Origin: Acidobacteriota bacterium | GTDB lineage: Bacteria; Acidobacteriota; Vicinamibacteria; Vicinamibacterales; UBA8438 | Assembly: GCA_011523485.1 (NCBI GenBank) | Contig: WTGR01000221.1 | Span: 1-14,878, forward strand | Reading direction: 5' to 3' | DNA: 14,878 bases | Shown: piece by piece, positions 5,630-11,363 of the stretch | Numbering within the stretch: position 1 is the stretch's first letter | Layout: each line of letters begins with the position of its first letter | Program-made: the position numbers and the translations under genes | Notes under the pieces: generated by a model | What the model saw: only the letters and a program-made list of their open reading frames with translations | What the model was told of the DNA's origin: nothing | Database searches by the model: none

Positions 5630-6886
5630 CTACCCCTTCACGCAGACGACCTGCTTGAGGGTGTGGACCACGTCCACGAGGTCGGAGGAGTTGGCCATCA
5701 CGGTGTCGATGTCCTTGTAGGCGCCCGGGATCTCGTCGATGACGCTGGCGTCCTTGCGGCACTCGACGCCCGCCGTCTGCCGTTCCAGGTCGGCCGCCGT
5801 ATAGGAGGCCTTCGCTTCCGAGCGGCTCATCCGCCGGCCCGCCCCGTGGGCGCACGACTGGAGCGACTCCTCCGATCCGCGCCCGCGCACGATGAACGAC
5901 CGCGCCCCCATGCTGCCGGGGATGATGCCCATCTCGCCGCGGCCGGCCCGAATGGCGCCTTTACGGGTCACGTAGACCGGCTCGCCGAAGTGCTCCTCCT
6001 CCGCCACGTAGTTGTGGTGGCACTCCACCGCCGTCCCGTCCAACGCGAACGGCGGCAGCAGCCCCCGCAGCGCGGCGAGGATGCGCGCCATCATCAGACG
6101 CCGGTTCTCCAGGGCGTAACGCTGCGCCCAGGTGAGCGCGTCGACGTAGTCCGCGAAGTGCTCCGCCCCTTCCTCCAGGTAGGCGAGGTCCTTGGCCGGC
6201 AGGCGGGCGAGGTGCCGTTCCATGTCGCGCTTCGCGAGCTGCGTGAAGTAGCGCCCCAGCACGTTGCCCACGCCGCGGCTACCGGAATGGAGCATCACCC
6301 ACACGCGGTCCGCCTCGTCCAGGCACACCTCGATGAAGTGGTTTCCCCCGCCGAGCGTTCCGAGCTGCCGCGGCCACTTGCCGCGCACGTCGCGGATCAT
6401 CTTCCCGATCCGCTCGTGACGGGCCAGGATCCGCTCGAGGCCGGGCCGCAACGCATCGAGCACGTCCCGGTCCGCGACCGGCTCCCGGTGGGCGGCGAAG
6501 CCGACGGGGACCGCCTCTTCAATCGCCTCGCGGACCGGGCGCAGCGAGTCGGGGAGCCTGGAAGCGTCGAGCGTGAGCCGCGCGGCGCTCATCCCGCAGC
6601 CGATGTCGACGCCGACCGCGGCCGGGATCAGCGCACGCCGGGTCGGGATCACCGAACCGATCGTCGCCCCGATGCCGACGTGCACGTCGGGCATCGCGGC
6701 CACGTGGCCCACGACGATCGGCAGCCGCGAGACCCCGGCGAGCTGCTGTATCGACGCCTGGTCGACGTCGTCGGTGAAGATTCTGACCGGGACGCCGCCC
6801 CGGTCGAGCACCTGCCGTACCGGCATGTATCGAGCGCTCCTCCCTTCAGGCCAACCCTGCATTCTGACATGAAACCGGTTGGCCAT
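5630..6886 (-). CDS. rtcB: RtcB, RNA-splicing ligase (3'-phosphate/5'-OH RNA ligase)
   Basis: The 418-residue product matches RtcB in length and all signature blocks: PDVHVGIGATIGSVIP (66-81), the metal-binding Cys in VGVDIGCGM (D94, C97), GGGNHFIE (N182, H183), HSGSRGVGN (H200), ECHHNYV (H290/H291), and AHGAGRRMSR with H347 as the guanylylated histidine. It ends in the usual HTLKQVVCVKG. RtcB joins RNA 2',3'-cyclic phosphate or 3'-phosphate ends to 5'-OH ends using GTP and Mn(II), in RNA repair and tRNA handling. Residues upstream of the ATG at 6886 are not family-like, so I start there. No archease, rtcA or rtcR lies next to it. It converges on the broken PIN toxin gene, 18 nt away. Confidence 0.96.
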   Translation of the reverse strand: MANRFHVRMQGWPEGRSARYMPVRQVLDRGGVPVRIFTDDVDQASIQQLAGVSRLPIVVGHVAAMPDVHVGIGATIGSVIPTRRALIPAAVGVDIGCGMSAARLTLDASRLPDSLRPVREAIEEAVPVGFAAHREPVADRDVLDALRPGLERILARHERIGKMIRDVRGKWPRQLGTLGGGNHFIEVCLDEADRVWVMLHSGSRGVGNVLGRYFTQLAKRDMERHLARLPAKDLAYLEEGAEHFADYVDALTWAQRYALENRRLMMARILAALRGLLPPFALDGTAVECHHNYVAEEEHFGEPVYVTRKGAIRAGRGEMGIIPGSMGARSFIVRGRGSEESLQSCAHGAGRRMSRSEAKASYTAADLERQTAGVECRKDASVIDEIPGAYKDIDTVMANSSDLVDVVHTLKQVVCVKG

Positions 6887-6914
6887 CGGCGGCGAAAGGC
6901 ACGTGAACACACGG

Positions 6915-6923
6915 TGGTATGAT
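6915..6923 (+). promoter_or_regulatory. Extended -10 promoter element of the Uma2-family gene
   Basis: TGGTATGAT matches the extended -10 pattern TGnTATAAT in 8 of 9 positions. No clear -35 box is seen. Transcription would begin at about 6929-6931, the ATG itself, so the message is probably leaderless. The element lies in the 42-bp spacer between divergent rtcB and this gene. Confidence 0.45.
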
Positions 6924-6928
6924 GCCCC

Positions 6929-7936
6929 ATGGGCGATCGGGGATGGGTGGCGCGCGGTGACGAGGTGGCAGCGGAAACCGGTGCGCGGGCGCCGGGCTCG
7001 GGGCGGAGTCGCGCCGCGCCCGCGGACTACGCCTCGCGCTTCCCCGGGTGCCGCCCCGTGCGCCTGCTGACCGACCGGCTCCCGGACTTCGAGAGCCGCC
7101 TCGAGTACTGGGACGCCCGGACCGAGACGGCGTGGGTGGTGGCGGAGCCGACTGGCGGCGTCCACGAGGGCACGTCGCGGCGGCTGATTCACCTGGCGGA
7201 GCGGATCGCCCTGGTGCGGGGCACGCCGATCGCGTCGTTCGGCTCCGTCGACCTGCTCGTTCGGGATGCCCGCGGCGCCCCCGAGCGGATGATGCAGGCG
7301 GACGAGACCCTGTACCTGCACCCCGGCCGGGCGCGGCTACCGGCGGGATCGCTGGTCATCGGCGAGCACGACGTGCCGGACGTGGTGCTGGAGGTGGACC
7401 ACACGACGGACGTCCGTCCCGGCAAGCTGCCGCTCTACGAGTCCTGGGGATTCCCCGAGCTGTGGGTCGTGGTGCCGCCGGCCGGGGCGCGCCGCCGGCG
7501 CCCCGCGGGCGTGACCATCCACCGGCTGGACGAAGGTCGGTATCGGTCCGCGACGGCGAGCCGGGCCTTCCCAGGCTGGACGGCGGCGGAGATCCACACG
7601 GCCCTGACCGAGCCGGAACCGAGCGCACGGACGTGGCGCGTGCTGGAGCGTGTCGGACGGACGCTCGGCGCACGGGAGGGAACCGGCCCCGACGACACGC
7701 CGCTGTTGCGTTCGCTCGGCGAGCAGGCGCGCGAGGAGGGGCAGGCCGCTGGGCGCGCCGAGGAGCTGGCAGAGATCGTGCGCAGCACGCTCCGGGTGCG
7801 CGGGATTCCGGTATCGGACGGGTTTCCGGCCGCATCGACCGCGCTCGCCGCCGTTCCGCGCGACGCGCTGATGGCCGCGGCGCTCGCGTGCGTGGACGAG
7901 CAGGATTTCCGACGCCGGGTCGAACTGCCGGACTGA
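6929..7936 (+). CDS. Uma2 family (DUF820) restriction endonuclease-like protein
   Basis: The 335-residue protein has the Uma2 core in its first 185 residues. GTSRRLIHLAERIAL (81-95) is followed by VPDVVLEVDHTTDVRPGKLP (149-168) and then LYESWGFPELWVVV. D151, E155 and the Lys at 166 fit the PD-(D/E)xK-like nuclease core. Uma2 proteins are widespread and often expanded in cyanobacteria and other large genomes; they are predicted nucleases of unknown role. The C-terminal 120 residues add a helical, Glu/Arg/Ala-rich part (EQAREEGQAAGRAEELAEIV) often seen in Rpn/Uma2-type proteins. The first 30 residues are low-complexity, and the real start could lie later if a non-ATG codon is used. It is divergent from rtcB. 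Confidence 0.8.
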   Translation: MGDRGWVARGDEVAAETGARAPGSGRSRAAPADYASRFPGCRPVRLLTDRLPDFESRLEYWDARTETAWVVAEPTGGVHEGTSRRLIHLAERIALVRGTPIASFGSVDLLVRDARGAPERMMQADETLYLHPGRARLPAGSLVIGEHDVPDVVLEVDHTTDVRPGKLPLYESWGFPELWVVVPPAGARRRRPAGVTIHRLDEGRYRSATASRAFPGWTAAEIHTALTEPEPSARTWRVLERVGRTLGAREGTGPDDTPLLRSLGEQAREEGQAAGRAEELAEIVRSTLRVRGIPVSDGFPAASTALAAVPRDALMAAALACVDEQDFRRRVELPD

Positions 7937-8308
7937 TACGAAAGGCCGGCAGAGCTCCAGCCGAGGACGAACAGCGCGCCACCCGCGCCGGTTCCGTGGC
8001 CGGCACCCAAGAATGCTGAAGTCCAGCGGCCGCTTGATGCTGTCGGACAGATCTCCGTCACGAGGTTCGCCAGCGCATCCAGTTGCCCGGGATCGAGACC
8101 CTGCGGCCTCCGGTCGTCCGCCGACATGCGTCACCTCGCGAGCGTGGGAAGACGTCAGAAAACGGACCGTGCGCATCAGAAACGGCGGGCAGAAGATGCG
8201 ATAGGCTCGCCGGAGATCTGAGCGCCAACCGGCGCGCCGGCCGACGAGCCCCAGAGCCACGACGGTGGAGTTGCCGCGTCGGTCGGGGGCTGGATTATCA
8301 TCGAGGAG
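7937..8308. other. Spacer without a convincing gene; possible decayed minus-strand remnant
   Basis: No frame here has a family I recognise. On the minus strand from an ATG at 8127 the first 26 codons look protein-like (DDRRPQGLDPGQLDALANLV) but then run into an unrelated Gly/Ala-rich reading. This may be the start of a small gene destroyed by indels, or chance in high-GC DNA. No terminator hairpin with a T-run was seen. Confidence 0.35.
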
Positions 8309-8536
8309 ATGCAGGCTGAATCGCAATCCGTCGTCCACAGCGACCCGGAAATCTCCGGAGGCACGCCCGTGTTTCGCGGCACGCGGGTGCCGGTTCGGTC
8401 TCTCTTCGACTACCTGGAAGGCGGAGAGACTCTCGACCATTTCCTGGACCAGTTCCCATCGGTGTCCAAGGAACAGGCACTCGCTGCGCTGGACTTGGCG
8501 CGCGATTTCATTCTGGCCCGTGCGGGTTCTGCTTGA
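8309..8536 (+). CDS. DUF433 domain protein, VapB45-like antitoxin
   Basis: The 75-residue protein reads HSDPEISGGTPVFRGTRVPV, then RSLFDYLEGGETLDHFLDQF and PSVSKEQALAALDLARDFIL. This is the DUF433 winged/helix-turn-helix pattern (the 'P.I..G.P.i.GTRipV' block and the 'FP.v...q...aL' block). These proteins pair with DUF5615 (Mut7-C/PIN-like) proteins as probable toxin-antitoxin modules. A GAGGAG sequence touches the ATG directly, which is closer than normal, but no other start fits. The stop overlaps the following toxin-like reading by 17 nt. The toxin is truncated, so this may be a stranded antitoxin. Confidence 0.85.
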   Translation: MQAESQSVVHSDPEISGGTPVFRGTRVPVRSLFDYLEGGETLDHFLDQFPSVSKEQALAALDLARDFILARAGSA

Positions 8537-8717
8537 CGAGAGTCTGGCACGGCTCTCGTCGCGAAGGTTGACCGGGCACCACGTTCTGCTCCAGGAACGC
8601 CAAGAGCTCGATCATTCGCCAGCCGCCGAGCTTGCGGATGAACTGCGGATGGATTTCCCGGAAGGTCTGCGGCTTTCGCCCTGTGCTGCGGACTCCGACA
8701 GGAGATCGGGCGCCGGA
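8508..8717 (-). other. Possible gene remnant directly after the winged-helix stop
   Basis: After the TAA at 8718 the same minus-strand frame stays open for about 70 codons and contains RKPQTFREIHPQFIRKLGGW followed by RMIELLAFLEQNVVP. This reads like real protein (balanced, amphipathic helix), unlike typical shadow frames. There is no good start codon before it, the only ATG being inside the block. It begins to look random at about 8580, the same place where the DUF5615 toxin similarity stops on the other strand. I do not recognise the family. Confidence 0.3.
8520..8583 (+). pseudogene. N-terminal remnant of a DUF5615 (PIN-like) toxin
   Basis: From the GTG at 8520, inside the end of the antitoxin gene, the reading is VRVLLDESLARLSSRRLTGH, the usual start of DUF5615 proteins ('M.vLLDE.lp..L...L.GH.V'). 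After GHHV, near 8583, the similarity stops. The following residues (LLQERQELDHSPAAELADEL) lack the 'G..n..ll..A' and 'D.vlltmD' blocks that should follow. The catalytic core is therefore missing, and the gene looks cut by a deletion or insertion. The long frame that continues to 9230 runs antisense to the methyltransferase gene and is not a real extension. Confidence 0.65.
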
Positions 8718-10371
8718 TTACGGCTGGCCACGTCGTTCGTTTTCCGGTCTGCCGAGTCGGGCGGCCTTGAGCGCGGCTCCGGCTTCAGTCAGAACATAGC
8801 GCTGAGCCGCCGCCGTCGGCTTGCCCGGAATCGTCATGCGCAGGATGCCGGCTTCCAGCAACGGATCGACGTGCTGTGTCTTGAAGAGGCTGCGGTCGGT
8901 CTCGCCGATCGCTACCATGACGTTGGGCGAGGCGGCGGGGAACGTCACAGAGTTCGACAATTTGCCATTGGGTCGCCGAGAGCGTGGTCAACAGTTTCGC
9001 CGAGTCAGCGGATGGCATCGACGATGTCGGACCGTCTCCTGCCGTGGGCGACTCCGCGGTCGTGGAGTCGTCGCGATCAGCGGCCGCGGTGGAAGGCGCC
9101 GAAATGGCCTGCTCGACAAGAAAGAGCAGGCTGTTTCTTAACCGATGCTCATCGCACATACCGCCGCGTCGCCACATCGCCGCCAGGGCATGCGCCGCCC
9201 GCGGCAGGAACAGGTGGTGAACGTGCGTGAACCCCTTCGGCGCAAGACGAGATCCGTGGTACATCTCGTCGATGGGGAAGGGGTCGGTCGGCACTTCCGA
9301 CGGCAACGGGAGACCGGCAACACTCTCCAGGACGTGCAGGTCGGCGGCGTCCGGTTCCTTTTCGTACCTTGCATCGCCCACGTTGTAGTCGATCAGGACG
9401 GGTCGCAAACGAATGCGTTTCCAGGGCTGGTCCGACGCAGGATCGACGAGTGTCTCGAACAAGCGCACGAGGTTGCCCTTGGTCAGGCTCGCCGCGCAAT
9501 GCGGACAGGGAAAAGAAGATCGCGTGCGGCTGGTATCCCTGTCCAGCGCCTCGTCCAGAAACACCACTTCGCCCGCGCAGTCCGGACAGGAAAAGACCTC
9601 GCTCCAGACGGTGTAGTTGATCCGCCCCGTGGTCTGTCCGTCCGTGTGGAGCGTCTCGTACATCCAGCCGATCTCCGCGTCGACCTCCCGCAGCAGTTGG
9701 GCAGGCGCCTCGCGGAACCCCGAAACGTCGAAGGGAAGGTTGTAGTTGGCGGCAATGAAAGTAGCCGCCGGCGACAGGTCACCGAGAACGACCCGTCGGG
9801 CGCCCCACTTCGGTGGCTCTCGTCCCTCGGCCTTCCATCTCTGCTCGAGCGCTCGGCGGTAGGTACGCGGCGCCGTGCCGCACCATTGCGCCGCAACGCC
9901 GGTCATGCCCGAGCCGCAGAATCCGTCGAGGACGAGGTCGCCCGGTTGGGTGTAGTGGAGAATCGACGGCACAATCGCCAGGTGCGGCACCTTCGTGTGA
10001 TAGCCGTGCGCCCGGTAGAGGGAATCGGTCTTCCCGACGCTGACGTCGACGGCGAACGGCTCGCGATGATACGGCTCGTCGGGGTCGTAGGGCCGGCCGT
10101 AGTGCTCGACGAACTGGTTCACGAACGGATTGGGACAGGCCGTGTAGTACGGCGGATCGGACAGCCGCAGGATGTCCTCGTCCTCGCCGACGGGAAAGTC
10201 GGGCCGTCGCCGAAGTTCCGGCAGCTTCTCCTTCAAGCGCTCGAGGAAGTACTCCCGGCGTGCCTCGTCCGACTCGAAGGTCGTCCCGAGACACTCTACC
10301 GGCCCCGAGTTGCGCGCCGCGGACGCGCGGAACAGCTTGGGGCCGGGGTCACTCTTCGCCGCCACGTTCAT
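8718..10371 (-). CDS. DNA methyltransferase N-terminal half fused to a winged-helix segment, with a 1-nt frameshift
   Basis: The first ~420 residues look like a large DNA amino-methyltransferase: SDPPYYTACPNPF (motif IV-like DPPYY, 72-76), PGDLVLDGFCGSGMTGVAAQ (motif I, FCGSG 151-155), a two-CxxC zinc knuckle (CPDC 262-265, CPHC 289-292) and RLRNSLLFLVEQAI. Relatives I recall are roughly twice as long and carry another DPP(F/Y) block after this point; here it is absent. A Ser/Thr/Ala linker follows, then KLLTTLSATQWQIVELCDVP. After one base is removed at 8925-8927 the product continues as a winged helix (FKTQHVDPLLEAGILRMTIP, then QRYVLTEAG), as in AlbA/RecG-like regulators. The uncorrected frame stops at 8785. 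The ATG touches GGGAGG; a GTG two codons later (10365) is better spaced. Activity is doubtful. Confidence 0.7.
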
Positions 10372-10412
10372 CCTCCCGGCCCTTGCGCATGCGAGCGGCC
10401 CGCAAGGCGATT

Positions 10413-10526
10413 ACATGGTCAGTGACCATGTTCCGCTCGGGCATACCGCTGACATGGTCAGTGGCCATGCTCCGCTGACTGACCATGTTCCGTTCAGGGC
10501 GCCGCCCGACATGGTCAGTGACCAAG
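10413..10526. repeat. Cluster of palindromic repeats (CATGGTCAGTGACCATG) upstream of the methyltransferase gene
   Basis: A 17-bp near-palindrome (8-bp arms CATGGTCA/TGACCATG around a central G) occurs perfectly at 10414-10430, with one change at 10453-10469, and with its last bases changed at 10510-10526. An isolated half-site TGACCATG lies at 10480-10487. The first three TGACCATG-type arms are followed by TTCCGCTC, CTCCGCTG or TTCCGTTC. The first two units are 39 bp apart. The repeats fill the centre of a 236-bp gene-free interval between vapC and the methyltransferase start. Nothing else was seen in that interval. They could be regulator sites, IS-end repeats or a small palindromic mobile element. 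Confidence 0.85.
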
Positions 10527-10607
10527 TCGCGCGACCCATCGCTGTCCTGGTTTCGATCAGTTCGTCCTGCGTCATGCCGTCGCTCGGGGGACGTTTCCCA
10601 TCCGGGG

Positions 10608-10991
10608 TCATGCCGCCTCGACATCGGTGTGAGCGAAATCGTCCCCCTTGAACAGCAGCGGCTCGCCGGTGGTCTGCGCCAGCGCATAGGCGAAGCAGTC
10701 GCCGAAGTTCAACGCCGCCCGATGATTGCCCTTGCCGAACCGTCGCCAGGCGCGGCGGGCGAAATCCACTTGTTCCAGCGTAACCGGCATCAACTCGATC
10801 ACCCCGTCTTCGATAAAGAGATCGAGATCGCCGTCCGTTACAGCCCCGCGGCGCCCGATGACGATTGACGCTTCCAGGAGATTGGCCGCTGACAGCCGGC
10901 AAGGTGAAGCGGTCGCGATCATTCTGGCGTAGAGCGCGGCGTCCGCTTCGCGAAACAGCACGGCCAGGACTGCCGAAGTATCGACGATCAC
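10608..10991 (-). CDS. vapC: VapC-type PIN-domain ribonuclease toxin
   Basis: The 127-residue protein is a full-length PIN domain. MIVDTSAVLAVLF holds D4, SAANLLEASIVI holds E40, NFGDCFAYALAQ holds D98, and LLFKGDDFAHTDV holds D117/D118. This is the complete acidic set for Mg2+-dependent RNA cleavage. The ATG overlaps the stop of the upstream antitoxin as ATGA. Free VapC stops growth by cutting tRNA or rRNA; the exact target cannot be read from sequence. The pair sits between the BrxC/PglY-like gene and the methyltransferase gene on the same strand. Unlike the PIN gene at 5209, this one is intact. Confidence 0.93.
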   Translation of the reverse strand: MIVDTSAVLAVLFREADAALYARMIATASPCRLSAANLLEASIVIGRRGAVTDGDLDLFIEDGVIELMPVTLEQVDFARRAWRRFGKGNHRAALNFGDCFAYALAQTTGEPLLFKGDDFAHTDVEAA

Positions 10992-11245
10992 GTGGGCAAC
11001 CCCCGTTCGTCATAGAGAAGGTCGCCATGATCCGCGGCCGACGGCCCCGGATCCAGCCTTTTGGCGCAGCGTTCCCCGATAGCGAGCAGCTTCTCGACAC
11101 GGACATCCACGTCCCGCCGACGCTGCTCCCGCTCCAGGCGGTCGCGCAACGCGACGGTAATCGCGCCGGTCATCGTCTCGCCGGTCAGCCGGGCGAGTTC
11201 GCCGGCGAGCCGACACGTCTCGTCGTTCTTGATGTTGAGGCTCAT
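10988..11245 (-). CDS. vapB: VapB-type antitoxin (ribbon-helix-helix-like)
   Basis: The 85-residue protein starts MSLNIKNDETCRLAGELARL, then TGETMTGAITVALRDRLERE. This is the short N-terminal strand plus two helices of the Rv0623/PSK-type VapB antitoxins. An acidic tail with HGDLLYDERGLPT at the C-terminus is the usual toxin-blocking segment. A longer frame with an ATG at 11308 adds 21 residues that the family lacks, so I chose 11245, with a weak GGGGA upstream. The stop overlaps the vapC start. An inverted repeat 12 nt before the start is a candidate autoregulatory operator. Confidence 0.9.
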   Translation of the reverse strand: MSLNIKNDETCRLAGELARLTGETMTGAITVALRDRLEREQRRRDVDVRVEKLLAIGERCAKRLDPGPSAADHGDLLYDERGLPT

Positions 11246-11257
11246 TGCAGGGTCCCC

Positions 11258-11284
11258 GGTAGAATATCGAGCATTCATTCTACC
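11258..11284. promoter_or_regulatory. Inverted repeat upstream of vapBC, candidate operator
   Basis: Two exactly complementary 8-bp arms, GGTAGAAT (11258-11265) and ATTCTACC (11277-11284), are separated by 11 nt, so their centres lie 19 nt apart, about two helical turns. The block begins 12 nt before the vapB start and is AT-rich for this window. VapB proteins commonly repress their own promoter through such repeats. No convincing -35 box was seen. Confidence 0.5.
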
Positions 11285-11363
11285 CGAATCCCATTCGGCG
11301 GCCGGCAACCCGGGGGGTCGCGAACGAAGGCTTGCGGGCGCACCTTGGGCACCGACTCGCCGG

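Noticed and set aside
5663..6922. 419-codon + strand frame antisense to rtcB
   Set aside because: rtcB on the minus strand has every catalytic motif; the antisense frame is a His/Arg/Pro-rich shadow.
7337..8440. 367-codon minus-strand frame across the Uma2 gene and spacer
   Set aside because: It overlaps the Uma2 core on the other strand and has no recognisable domain.
9145..10425. 426-codon + strand frame antisense to the methyltransferase
   Set aside because: The minus strand shows methyltransferase motifs and zinc knuckles; the + frame has none.
10413..10526. CRISPR array
   Set aside because: The repeat is only 17 bp and nearly fully palindromic, the spacing is irregular, spacers share sequence, and no cas gene is present.
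10349..10687. Minus-strand 112-codon frame with repeated TDHV..PERNMV peptides
   Set aside because: The peptide repeats simply translate the palindromic DNA repeats; the frame overlaps the vapC and methyltransferase ends and has no family.
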